Shown piece by piece: positions 35,106-43,940 of a stretch of DNA of 64,000 nucleotides. This stretch comes from Methanolinea sp. (GTDB taxonomy: Archaea; Halobacteriota; Methanomicrobia; Methanomicrobiales; Methanospirillaceae). Made by a program: the position numbers and the translations under genes. The first letter of the stretch is position 1; each line of letters opens with the position of its first letter. Where the stretch lies: positions 1,178,001 to 1,242,000 of the forward strand of contig CP064971.1 in the NCBI GenBank assembly GCA_016699325.1, written 5' to 3'. Below the pieces are notes generated by a model. The model saw nothing but the letters and a program-made list of their open reading frames with translations, searched no databases and was not told the DNA's origin.

Positions 35106-36074
35106 GTGGACTTACAAAGATCCAGAACCAGATCGGCCTTTGAAGAGCGGGTTATCTCCATGGTAACATCGCGGAGAGGCCAGCTGGTGCACCTGACCCA
35201 TAACGATCTCGATGCGGTGGGTGGCGATGCCATTCACCGGATGCGGTTCGGGCCGGTAACCAGCATCTTCTGTTCGGTCGGGAACTTCCCCCATGCCCTC
35301 GATGCAATCGCAACAATTGACGGTACCGGCACTGTTCTTTCCATCAGCGACCTGGGCTGCCAGCCCGGCATCGAGACCCAGGTCCGGAACGTTCATACAG
35401 CAGGGTGGCAGATCGAGTGGCGGGATCACCACCGCTGGTCGGACCAGGAACGGGCTTCGATAGAAGGCTATTGCAGCCTCCTGCACATCGATACCTCGAC
35501 CTGTGCCTGCGGGATCTGTGCCCGGGACCTCCTCCCTGATGACCCTATAGCACAGGAGGTGGCCCGCGTTGTCTGCGATTACGACCTCTGGAAGCACGAA
35601 GACCCCCGTTCAGCAGTCCTCGGTGTGGTTCTCCAGCGGTGGAAAAACCGCGATTATGTCCGTGACCGGCTCGCTGAGGGCATCTTCACCGACCGGCATA
35701 TCGAGGAGGAATACCGTGGCATCGTGACGGACATGGAGGCCAAGATTGCAAAGAGCGTAAAAAAGGCGACCATCCTGGGAACACGGTACCGGATCGCTTT
35801 TTCACCCCTCTTCGGATATCCCAGCGAGGCAGCGGCCCGGATGCGCAAGGAGCTCTCGACGGATATCGAAGTCCTGGTCTCCCGCGATGGGAGGTTCTCG
35901 CTCCGTTCGGTTCCACCAATCAGCCACCTCATCGCCCGCGAGTATGGGGGAGGCGGTCACCCCAATGCAGCCGGCGGGACGTTTGACTTCACCTTGTGGC
36001 AGCGGATTCGCTTCCGGCTCTTCGGTGCCATCCCGGAATTCTCCCGGTTCGTGGAAATCGCCGAATCTATATGA
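35106..36074 (+). CDS. DHH/DHHA1 family phosphoesterase
   Basis: A 322-residue protein of the DHH superfamily, which includes RecJ, oligoribonucleases (Nrn) and cyclic dinucleotide phosphodiesterases. HLTHNDLDAVGGDA is the first metal motif, SISDLGCQP the second, RDHHRWS the DHH motif at about residue 97, and YGGGGHPNAAGGTF the C-terminal DHHA1 substrate loop. The exact substrate is uncertain. A GTG start at 35106 follows GGCGGTGG; a TATA box (CCTATATAATGC, 35068-35079) lies upstream. It converges with the next gene, with an 8-base overlap of 3' ends. Confidence 0.85.
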   Translation: MDLQRSRTRSAFEERVISMVTSRRGQLVHLTHNDLDAVGGDAIHRMRFGPVTSIFCSVGNFPHALDAIATIDGTGTVLSISDLGCQPGIETQVRNVHTAGWQIEWRDHHRWSDQERASIEGYCSLLHIDTSTCACGICARDLLPDDPIAQEVARVVCDYDLWKHEDPRSAVLGVVLQRWKNRDYVRDRLAEGIFTDRHIEEEYRGIVTDMEAKIAKSVKKATILGTRYRIAFSPLFGYPSEAAARMRKELSTDIEVLVSRDGRFSLRSVPPISHLIAREYGGGGHPNAAGGTFDFTLWQRIRFRLFGAIPEFSRFVEIAESI

Positions 36075-36858
36075 GGAGTTCTGCCGATTTTACCAGGCTC
36101 GTCCAGTACTCATCACAGGACTCCCTACAGTAACCGCCGCAGAAGATCTGGTCGGGATCCATGAGTTGCAGTGCCTGCCGGAAGTCCTGCGCATCGGGAT
36201 TGAGCAGCACCACTCGGTGTACTTCATAATCGTCGATGAGACCTGAGAGCAGCGAAAGCCCGGACGGCCATACGGCTATCGTTTGCTGATACTCCAGCAG
36301 CAGGGACAGCGATTTCCTGGTCATGGATTTCGGGAAGAAGAATACCTTGCGCCTGGCAAGCGCCTCGAGCTCCGGCCGGTGGACTCTCTCACAGAAGAGG
36401 ACATGGCCATCCACACCGGCGTCCCGCTGCTCCCGCATCAGGGACCGGTATACCGAGAAGAGTGCTTCCCCGGCTTCCCCGCGATCCTGGTAATAGCGGT
36501 CCTGGAGACCCAGCAGGTGCGGGCCCGGGATGGCTACGAAGAGTCCTCTCCGGACCCGGATAAGATCCTCTGCATCCCGGGCGACATCTTCCGCCCGGCA
36601 TTCCAGCTCACCGGTCACAACCCCATCTTCGATCCCATTGATAGCCTGCCTCCACCGGTCCGAATAGAACGACCCTCCGGCACAGGGCAATGATATCCCG
36701 GCATCCAACTGGGGCCGGAGGGCCCTTTCGAGGAGGAATGAGATGAGGTCTCCTTCCCTGCCCCTCCGTTCCGCAACCCAGGCTGTGAGGAGGGCCAGAT
36801 CGGGAAGGACAGCGTCTGATCCGAAGGACCTTGTGGGGAAGGAGAGTCGTTTTCCCAT
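36067..36858 (-). CDS. unrecognised protein, 263 residues
   Basis: I do not recognise the family. The protein is soluble, rich in Arg and Leu, with no signal peptide or membrane helix. Notable pieces are FPKSMTRKSLSLLLEYQQ, FVAIPGPHLLGLQDRYYQ and a C-terminal cluster IFCGGYCRESCDEYWTSL with four cysteines or near-ligands that could bind a metal; two other Cys lie near residues 60 and 87. Codon use is that of the neighbours, so it is a real gene. It diverges from metG with 43 bases between and converges with the DHH gene. The ATG at 36858 is used; 36867 is also possible. Confidence 0.65.
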   Translation of the reverse strand: MGKRLSFPTRSFGSDAVLPDLALLTAWVAERRGREGDLISFLLERALRPQLDAGISLPCAGGSFYSDRWRQAINGIEDGVVTGELECRAEDVARDAEDLIRVRRGLFVAIPGPHLLGLQDRYYQDRGEAGEALFSVYRSLMREQRDAGVDGHVLFCERVHRPELEALARRKVFFFPKSMTRKSLSLLLEYQQTIAVWPSGLSLLSGLIDDYEVHRVVLLNPDAQDFRQALQLMDPDQIFCGGYCRESCDEYWTSLVKSAELLI

Positions 36859-36867
36859 GGTAATCAT

Positions 36868-36882
36868 GCTATTTATAGCATA
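36868..36882 (+). promoter_or_regulatory. TATA-box promoter of metG
   Basis: GCTATTTATAGCATA lies about 25 bases before the GTG/ATG pair at 36899-36904, so the metG message is probably leaderless. The core GCTATnnATAGC is also nearly palindromic and sits between divergent genes. Confidence 0.5.
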
Positions 36883-36901
36883 ATCGTCAAAAAAGATAGT
36901 G

Positions 36902-38893
36902 ATGCGTGACAGACCCGTCCTGGTGACCTGCGGACTTCCCTATACCAACGGCCCCTGCCACATCGGACACCTCCGGACCTATGTTCCGGCCGATTTCTAT
37001 GTTCGCTACCTCCGACGGAGGGGCGGGAAGGTGGTATTCATCTGCGGTTCCGACAACCACGGGACCCCGATAGTGGTGAGTGCAGAGAAAGAGAACGTAT
37101 CGCCACGGGATCTCTCGGAACGATATCATGCTCACTTCGACCAGACCTTCAGGAGGATTGGCGTTATCTTTGATCACTTCGGGATGACTGATGACGCGAC
37201 AAACCACCACCGGACTCGTTCCATCCTGAACCGGCTTATAGAGAACGGACAGGTTTATTCAAAGGTCATCCAGCAGAGCTACTGCACGAAGTGCCGGCGG
37301 TTCCTGCCCGACCGGTACGTGGAAGGGATCTGCCCACACTGCGGGATGCCGGCCCGGGGCGATGAGTGCGACCAGGGGTGCGGGCGTCATCTCGAGCCCG
37401 GGGAGATCAGGGAACCGACCTGCATGGCCTGCGGGACAAAGGCCGAATTCCGCGACCAGGAGCACTATTTCTTCCGGCTGAGCGAGTACCGCGACTTCCT
37501 GCTCGGCTATCTAGATACCCTCTCCGGAACCCTGAATGCACGGAATTACGCCCTGGGATGGGTAAGAGACGAACTTCGCGACTGGTGTATCACGAGAACC
37601 TTGGACTGGGGGGTGAAGTTCCCGGGACGCGATGATCTGGTCGTGTATGTCTGGGTTGATGCCCCGATTGGCTATATCTCATTTACCGAGGAATGGGCAG
37701 AGCAGGCCAAAGCATCATGGAGGGACTACTGGTGCGGTGAGTCGACCGGGATCATCCACTTCATAGGCGGGGACATCATTTACCACCACTGCATCTTCTG
37801 GCCGGCTCTCCTGAAGGCGGCAGGATACAGGACGCCCAATGCGGTGGTTGCCAGCGGGATGCTCAAGGTGGATGACCACAAATTCTCAAAGTCCCGTGGC
37901 TACGTGGTCTGGACCAATGATGACTACCTCGATAAGGGTTTCCCGGCTGATTACCTCCGATACTACCTGCTCTCATACACCAATCATACCAAGGAGCTCA
38001 ATTTCTCCTGGAAGGTTTTCCAGGAGCGGATCAACAATGAACTGGTCAACACACTCGGCAACTTCGTTTACCGGACCCTCTTCTTCGCTCGCAAGGAGTT
38101 CGGAGGAATCCCGGATATCCCGGTACAGCAGGACATCCTCGCCGAGATAGACCGTTCTCTCGCTATGATTGAGGTGGCAATGAAAGAGTACGAGTTCAAG
38201 ACTGCCATTGATGCTATGATGGCCCTTGCCTCTTACGGAAACAACTACATCCAGTCCAACGCTCCCTGGAAGCTGGTCAGGACCGACCGCGATGCTGCAG
38301 CACAGGTAACCAAGGACTGCCTGGTGCTGGTCAGGGCGCTCTGCCTGATCTTTGAGCCTGTTATCCCGGAGAAAGCACAGGAAATCTGGGAGATGCTCGG
38401 TGAGAGCGACCGGATCCAGGATCATCAGATCGGTGAAGCTATTGTGGATATCCCCCCGGTCCCGCTGCCGGTCCCTGAACCTGTCTTCTCAAAGCTCGAG
38501 GATACCATCATCGGGGAGATGGACAGGCTTCTGGCACAGCGGATCGAAGAAGCAGGAAAGAAGGCGATGAAAATGGAGATTATACCCTTCGAAGAGTTTT
38601 GCAAGCTTGATATCAGGATCGGGAAGGTGATCTCGGCAGAAAAGGTGCAGAAGTCGGATAAACTTCTGAAGCTGAAGGTGGATATCGGGGTTGAGGTCCG
38701 GCAGATTGTTGCCGGAATGGCCCAGTTCACAACGCCGGAAGAAATCACCGGGAAATCGGTTGTGGTAGTGACGAACCTCCAGCCGGCGAAGATTTTCGGG
38801 ATCGAGAGCAACGGTATGATCCTTGCCGCAGGAGATCAGGCATCATTGCTCGTGCCGGAAAAGGAAGTGCCAACAGGTACAAAAATCCGGTAA
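36902..38893 (+). CDS. metG: methionyl-tRNA synthetase with C-terminal tRNA-binding domain
   Basis: A 663-residue class I synthetase. GPCHIGHLRTY is the HIGH motif; KFSKSRGYVVW (about residue 325) is the KMSKS motif; between lie two zinc knuckles (CTKCRRF...CPHCG and CDQGCG...CMACG). The last 110 residues form an EMAP-II/Trbp111-like OB fold (FCKLDIRIGKVISAEKVQ, VVVVTNLQPAKIFGIES), which binds tRNA and dimerises. GTG at 36899 and ATG at 36902 are both possible starts. Confidence 0.96.
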   Translation: MRDRPVLVTCGLPYTNGPCHIGHLRTYVPADFYVRYLRRRGGKVVFICGSDNHGTPIVVSAEKENVSPRDLSERYHAHFDQTFRRIGVIFDHFGMTDDATNHHRTRSILNRLIENGQVYSKVIQQSYCTKCRRFLPDRYVEGICPHCGMPARGDECDQGCGRHLEPGEIREPTCMACGTKAEFRDQEHYFFRLSEYRDFLLGYLDTLSGTLNARNYALGWVRDELRDWCITRTLDWGVKFPGRDDLVVYVWVDAPIGYISFTEEWAEQAKASWRDYWCGESTGIIHFIGGDIIYHHCIFWPALLKAAGYRTPNAVVASGMLKVDDHKFSKSRGYVVWTNDDYLDKGFPADYLRYYLLSYTNHTKELNFSWKVFQERINNELVNTLGNFVYRTLFFARKEFGGIPDIPVQQDILAEIDRSLAMIEVAMKEYEFKTAIDAMMALASYGNNYIQSNAPWKLVRTDRDAAAQVTKDCLVLVRALCLIFEPVIPEKAQEIWEMLGESDRIQDHQIGEAIVDIPPVPLPVPEPVFSKLEDTIIGEMDRLLAQRIEEAGKKAMKMEIIPFEEFCKLDIRIGKVISAEKVQKSDKLLKLKVDIGVEVRQIVAGMAQFTTPEEITGKSVVVVTNLQPAKIFGIESNGMILAAGDQASLLVPEKEVPTGTKIR

Positions 38894-39059
38894 ATATCCA
38901 AACTCCAAACCCTGATCAGATGTAACAGGAACACCCAGAGCACCAGTGTGAATGGCAGTACCGGCACCTCATTATGGTAAAGACGAAAAACCAGGGTGAG
39001 GATGACTGTCCGACAGCCCGCAGGGAATGACACTTTTTAATGAAGCAAATACATCCACG

Positions 39060-39839
39060 TTACCAGACCCTACGCGTGTAAGTCTCCCTGCGTGCCTGTT
39101 CCCGTACCTTGTCGAGAATAGCCATCGCCTCTTCGTCCCGTCCCATCCGGGAAAGGAGCAGTCCCTTGTCGTTGAGAGCCGTTAGATCCCGGGGATCGAG
39201 TTCCAGCGCGGTATCAAATGCAGCAAGTGCCTCCTCATACCTCCCTAGGGCGACGAGGGCGACGCCTCGGTTTGCATGCACAATGCTCACCCCGGGATTA
39301 ATTCGTATACAGTTGTCGTAGGATTCGATCGCTTCCTCGAACCGTTCCATGTCGGCAAGGCACACCCCCTGATTATACCAGGCATTGGGGAGGTTTGCAG
39401 AAAGAGAGATGGCCACTTCATAGGAATGGAGAGCCCCTTCCAGGTTCCCCATCTCGTAGGCACAGTTGCCCCGGGCCATCCAGGCATGGACATGACCTGG
39501 ATCAAGCGTTACGGCATGATCAAGGCACCGGGCCGCATCCTCCATCCGGGCCTGCCAGTAGAACGTCATACCACGGACGAACCATGCGTCAGGGTTGGCA
39601 GGCTCCAGGTCGATCGCCCGTTCACAGCATTCCAGGGAAGCCTTAAACATCCCTATCCTGTCCAGGGTGAGCGCTTTCCCGATGAGGAGGACCTGGTCGC
39701 TGGACTGTTCAAGATCCTCATCGAAGGCTGCAAGAGCCTCAAGATACCTGCCGATGGAGGCAAGTTCAGCTCCGCTGCGTCTTTTCGTCTTGATCATGTT
39801 ACCCTGGCCTGGCATATCTTGATCCATATATGATGACAT
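39060..39839 (-). CDS. TPR-repeat protein
   Basis: A 259-residue protein with six to seven tetratricopeptide repeats from about residue 28 onwards; AIDLEPANPDAWFVRGMTFY, AVTLDPGHVHAWMARGNCAY and ALELDPRDLTALNDKGLLLS show the regular A-x-x-L-x-P spacing. Such repeats make a helical scaffold for protein contacts. There is no enzyme domain and no signal sequence. The ATG at 39839 follows GAGGGATGAG. It lies 166 bases from metG in convergent orientation. Confidence 0.85.
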   Translation of the reverse strand: MSSYMDQDMPGQGNMIKTKRRSGAELASIGRYLEALAAFDEDLEQSSDQVLLIGKALTLDRIGMFKASLECCERAIDLEPANPDAWFVRGMTFYWQARMEDAARCLDHAVTLDPGHVHAWMARGNCAYEMGNLEGALHSYEVAISLSANLPNAWYNQGVCLADMERFEEAIESYDNCIRINPGVSIVHANRGVALVALGRYEEALAAFDTALELDPRDLTALNDKGLLLSRMGRDEEAMAILDKVREQARRETYTRRVW

Positions 39840-40527
39840 CTCTCATCCCTCTCCCGAAGAAACCTGTGGATCAGGGCCATCCGGCTGGCGCCCCGTGGTT
39901 CGTTGTCCAGTATCACCGTTATTGCGATCCTGGGCGATCGTTTGCACATCACCATGGTTTACGGGGGGGTAGAGCGATGATGGTCGCGAACGGGTGTCCC
40001 CGGTGCCGCAGAGCGGGCTGGCAGGCCAATAACAAGAAGGCCAGGCCGATAAAGGCTCTGATCCCTGTGGCCGTACCGCCTGGATGAAGCCCGGGAGGGA
40101 AAGCCTCACAAACGTCCCTCTTGTCTGCCTGCGCAAATGATAGCACCAGTGCCCCCCTGGTGATTATCCGGGCACCGTTCACGGGTAACCGCCCAACCCC
40201 GATTGCCTCACCCACCAGGTGTCCCTGCCAGCGGGCCTGAGGCCGTCATGCCAAAGACACCCCCCGCACCAACAGAAAGCCTGTCCTCCTGCCGGGGCCA
40301 TCGCGATTGCAGGGAAAATCATGTTCCCTGCCCCTTTCCTGGAGATGAGAACCCCGGCCTGGAAGGTACAGGTGGCATGGGATGCTCGCCCCGCTTACGG
40401 CATTATGTAATGATGGGAGAGACTGTATACCTGGCAAAAAAAAGACTGGTGTGGTTTTTTGAGAGTTAAAGGGAAGAAAGGGTTTCACCGTGGATGATGC
40501 ATCCTCAAGGCCTTACGAAAAAAGGTT
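39840..40527 (-). other. probably decayed coding stretch
   Basis: About 690 bases without an intact gene. On the minus strand, pieces in different frames have gene-like codon use, for example VLISRKGAGNMIFPAIAMAP (about 40350), VGEAIGVGRLPVNGARIITR (about 40190) and FIGLAFLLLACQPALRHRGH (about 40010). Together they look like a membrane protein broken by several frame changes. The family could not be fixed. Confidence 0.3.
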
Positions 40528-41814
40528 TTAGAAATCTTCCTCAACAGTCCAGTCAAGCCATTGGGCTGATCGGAGTTCTTTTGCGGTTGCCAGGTCAACA
40601 CCATAGACCTTCTGGTAGAAGTCCAGGACCCATTCATGGACTTTCACATCGCTGAAACGTTCAGGGTACGCTGCTTTTGCGATGATGAGTGCCTCTATCG
40701 GGTATTCCAACCGTTTTGCCCAGTTGTAGGGAGTCCATGGGAGCGCATATACCCTCCGGTTCTTCACGGCATCAAGCTCCTGGAGATTCTGATAGTAGGG
40801 AGCGGTATAGATCTCCCGGGCAGGATGGTAACCCTGCGCGGTGGGCAGAACAATGACATCCGGGTTCAGGGCGAGCATCTGCTCTGTGCTGATGATGACG
40901 AATGCCCCGTTCCCCCGGTATGCGTTCTTGGCATTCGCAAGATCTTCAATGAAGTATGACTCAATTGTGTCGAGACCCCATGCCATGCCGGCTCCACCGC
41001 CGGACCGTGCATTGGGAGAGAGTCCGAACTGCATTACCCTTGGCTTCTGCTCTTCGGGAACATCTTTCGTCCGTTCGCGTATCATGGTGAGGCTGCTGTC
41101 AAGGTACGCCGCTAGATCCTCTGCCTCTTTCTCTTTTCCGTATACCTGTCCGATTATCCTGATCTCCTGTGCAATATTGCTCACATCCTGTCTGTCCTGG
41201 AAAGGCGGACCTTTTAGGATAATAAGAGGGATTCCCAGCGAATCGATGGTCTGTATGGTCTTATCAACGGTCTCCTCACTGCCGGCTCTGAACGCATAGG
41301 CTCCCAGGCGGATGATAACCACATCCGGGTCCAGCTTTGCAAGGGTCTCATAGTTGATCCCCGTGGCTCCCGTTGTTACGAGTGGCAGATCCTTGAGATG
41401 AGGGTTTAGATAGAGTACCGGGTTCATCCCCTGAATGTACGTATAGCTCTCTCCGGAAATATCCTCGAAAGAATAGTCGAATACTTTCTGGCAGCATTCT
41501 CCCCCCATTCCTACAACCGTATCCACTTCCCTTAACCTGTAAAGGATCCCTTCAATAAAACCATCGTTTATCGTCACTACCCGTTCAACGTGTGCAGGGA
41601 TCTTCACATCAATCCCCCGCATGTCCTCGACTATGCGGTAATCACTGTCACGAAATGGCTGGGAACTGCTCCCATCGCTGGACGGAGTTGTGCATCCTGC
41701 AAAGATCACACACCCTGTGACACCCAACACCATGAAGAGTATCAGGACCCAAGGCACTCTTCTTCGCCTTGATGGAGATGGATGGCGGGATGTATCGTTA
41801 CATTGCCTGATCAT
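40528..41814 (-). CDS. ABC transporter substrate-binding lipoprotein, iron/corrinoid type
   Basis: A 428-residue periplasmic-binding-like protein of the BtuF/FepB class. A basic N-terminus and one hydrophobic stretch end in IFAGC, a lipobox at about residue 40, so it is probably membrane-anchored outside. The binding fold follows: RIVEDMRGIDVKIPAHVERV, then VVGMGGECCQKVFDY, LVTTGATGINYETLAKLDPD and NPDVIVLPTAQGY. A Cys pair in GGECCQ is unusual. The ATG at 41814 is preferred as a TATA box (about 41830) lies right before it. It is divergent from the permease gene. Confidence 0.87.
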   Translation of the reverse strand: MIRQCNDTSRHPSPSRRRRVPWVLILFMVLGVTGCVIFAGCTTPSSDGSSSQPFRDSDYRIVEDMRGIDVKIPAHVERVVTINDGFIEGILYRLREVDTVVGMGGECCQKVFDYSFEDISGESYTYIQGMNPVLYLNPHLKDLPLVTTGATGINYETLAKLDPDVVIIRLGAYAFRAGSEETVDKTIQTIDSLGIPLIILKGPPFQDRQDVSNIAQEIRIIGQVYGKEKEAEDLAAYLDSSLTMIRERTKDVPEEQKPRVMQFGLSPNARSGGGAGMAWGLDTIESYFIEDLANAKNAYRGNGAFVIISTEQMLALNPDVIVLPTAQGYHPAREIYTAPYYQNLQELDAVKNRRVYALPWTPYNWAKRLEYPIEALIIAKAAYPERFSDVKVHEWVLDFYQKVYGVDLATAKELRSAQWLDWTVEEDF

Positions 41815-42009
41815 GAAGATTTTTTTATTATATAAGCATAATAATCTTCCATTACGTAAGAAATATAATGGACTCGTTATAAACCATAACAAGAACATGA
41901 AAATGTTTAATAACTGCTCTGAATTATAGGTGTAGTAGTACCTGTGATGTATTGTTGATGATCGTTTATCCACATATACAGGCGATCTGGTGTGGAACGA
42001 GTGAGTATC
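41815..42009. promoter_or_regulatory. divergent promoter region of the ABC transporter genes
   Basis: An AT-rich 195-base gap. TTATATAATAAAA on the minus strand (41824-41838) serves the binding-protein gene. TCCATTA (41848-41854) and TAATGGA (41866-41872) form a perfect 7-base inverted repeat with an 11-base spacer, and AGGT/ACCT (about 41930-41943) a shorter one next to the permease side. The first sits where a repressor could block the leftward promoter. Confidence 0.45.
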
Positions 42010-43092
42010 ATGAATGAGTGGTTCAAAAGAAGGGAAATATTTGAGAGAATAGGAGATCTCGATTCAGAATTTTTCTCGGAAAAGAAAAAAATACTGGTAC
42101 TTGCTGCACTTTTCATCATCCTGTCATTGTCCGCCGGAGTTGCAATGGTGGCTGGGGCATATTCAATATCACCTCATGAAGTGTATGTTACCATTCTGGC
42201 TCATTTCACTCCGTTCTACGATCTCTCCCAGATAAGCAACCTCCATAATACGATCATCTGGAATATCAGGTTGCCACGTGTCCTCCTCGCAATATTTGTT
42301 GGAATAGCCCTGGGCGTAGCCGGGGCGGTTTACCAGGGGGTATTCAGAAATCCCCTGGTGGAACCATATATCCTAGGAGCATCATCGGGGGCAGCATTTG
42401 GCGCTGCGCTTGGAATTGTATTTCCGATGATTTTTCACTCAGTCCAGATACCGGCATTTATTTTTGGAGCCACTGCAGTAGCCGGGGCGTATCTCCTTGC
42501 CCGCGTAAGGGGAGAGACTCCCATCGTCACATTGATCCTGTCTGGTGTCGTAATCGGATCCATCTTTTCTGCGTTTGTTTCGATTCTGAAATACACTGCA
42601 ACGGATACTGCCCTGAGAGAGATCGTATTCTGGCTCATGGGAGGATTTTATTATGCGACATGGAAGGATGTATTCACCATAGGCCCGGTTGTTCTCGGGA
42701 GTTTTCTTATCTTGTGGTGGTTGGGCTGGAAATTGAACATCCTCTCGATGGGTGATGAAGAGGCAAAAGGCCTCGGAATAAACCCTGAAAGGTATAAGCT
42801 GGTTGTCATCTCGCTTGCAACGCTAATTACGGCGTTTGCAGTCTCTCTTGTCGGCATAATCGCATGGGTAGGGTTGATGATGCCACATGCGGCGAGAATG
42901 CTTCTTGGCCCTGATAACCGTTACGTGATACCCTGTGCAGCAATGATGGGCGGATTCTACCTTATTCTCTGTGATACTCTTGCACGAACACTGACGACTT
43001 CGGAGATCCCTGTTGGGATTATCACCTCGATCCTAGGTGCCCCCTACCTGTGCTATCTCCTGAGAAACAAAGGTCGAGTGATTTTCGGGTGA
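42010..43092 (+). CDS. ABC transporter permease, FecCD/BtuC family
   Basis: A 360-residue membrane protein with about ten helices. NIRLPRVLLAIFVGIALGVA and GVFRNPLVEPYILGASSGAA are classic FecCD segments; GDEEAKGLGINPERYK is the cytoplasmic loop that couples to the ATPase, and VGIIAWVGLMMPHAARMLLG follows. It imports iron chelates or corrinoids with the neighbouring genes. The ATG at 42010 is preferred to an upstream GTG because it follows GAGTGAG. The stop overlaps the next frame at GTGA. Confidence 0.92.
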   Translation: MNEWFKRREIFERIGDLDSEFFSEKKKILVLAALFIILSLSAGVAMVAGAYSISPHEVYVTILAHFTPFYDLSQISNLHNTIIWNIRLPRVLLAIFVGIALGVAGAVYQGVFRNPLVEPYILGASSGAAFGAALGIVFPMIFHSVQIPAFIFGATAVAGAYLLARVRGETPIVTLILSGVVIGSIFSAFVSILKYTATDTALREIVFWLMGGFYYATWKDVFTIGPVVLGSFLILWWLGWKLNILSMGDEEAKGLGINPERYKLVVISLATLITAFAVSLVGIIAWVGLMMPHAARMLLGPDNRYVIPCAAMMGGFYLILCDTLARTLTTSEIPVGIITSILGAPYLCYLLRNKGRVIFG

Positions 43093-43097
43093 AGAAG

Positions 43098-43940
43098 ATG
43101 CTTCAAGTAAGTGGTCTGCATTTCTGCTATGGATCAGTCCCGGTGCTTAGGGACATTTCCTTTGGCGTTGAGCAAGGGACCCTCTGCGGTCTGTTCGGCC
43201 CGAACGGTTCGGGGAAGACAACGCTGTTCAAGTGCTGTCTGAAATTCCTGAAGACCCAGAAAGGGTCTGTGAGACTGAATGGAAAAGACATAAGAACCTT
43301 AAAATATGAGGATACCGCGAAACTGGTCTCATACGTGCCCCAGGAGCATAAACCCCCGTTTCCCTACCTGGTCCGTGAGGTTGTTCTTATGGGCAGGACC
43401 CCCCACCTGGGAGGTTTCTTCGGAATTAGCCGCAGGGACAGGATGATTGCACGTGATGCGATAGAAACGATCGGCATCACAGAATTGGCTGACAGACCAT
43501 ACAACCAGCTCTCCGGAGGGCAGCGCCAGATGGTATTGATGGCAAGAGCAATTGCCCAGGAAACTCCCATGATGTTCCTCGATGAACCAACTTCGGCGCT
43601 TGATTACTCGAACCAGGTAAAAATATGGAAGATCATGCGGATGATCGCTGATGAGGGCACCACCATCCTTGCCTGCAGCCATGATCCCAACCATGTTGCC
43701 TGGTTCTGCGACAAGGTAGTGGTCATGAATGAAAACAGCATTACGGCCGAGGGTCTTCCTTCAACGGTCATTACCGAAGAAGTGCTCGGAAAAATCTACA
43801 CCGAGGACTGTACGGTAAGAACGGTGGGAGGTGTGAACATCGTGATTCCCCGGTGCATCCTGGAAAACAGGTACTGCTTTACCGTAGAACCGATACGTAA
43901 ATCCGAAACGACAGGAGAGATGGTGAATGCCTGTGACTGA
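43098..43940 (+). CDS. ABC transporter ATP-binding protein, iron/corrinoid type
   Basis: A 280-residue ATPase of the FepC/BtuD group: Walker A GPNGSGKTTLFK (about residue 36), Q-loop YVPQEHKPPFPY, signature LSGGQRQMVLMARAIAQ, Walker B MMFLDEPTSALD and the switch ACSHDPNH. The last 45 residues extend beyond the ATPase core. The ATG at 43098 follows GGGTGA, while a GTG at 43089 would overlap the permease stop. It overlaps the methyltransferase gene by 14 bases. Confidence 0.93.
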   Translation: MLQVSGLHFCYGSVPVLRDISFGVEQGTLCGLFGPNGSGKTTLFKCCLKFLKTQKGSVRLNGKDIRTLKYEDTAKLVSYVPQEHKPPFPYLVREVVLMGRTPHLGGFFGISRRDRMIARDAIETIGITELADRPYNQLSGGQRQMVLMARAIAQETPMMFLDEPTSALDYSNQVKIWKIMRMIADEGTTILACSHDPNHVAWFCDKVVVMNENSITAEGLPSTVITEEVLGKIYTEDCTVRTVGGVNIVIPRCILENRYCFTVEPIRKSETTGEMVNACD

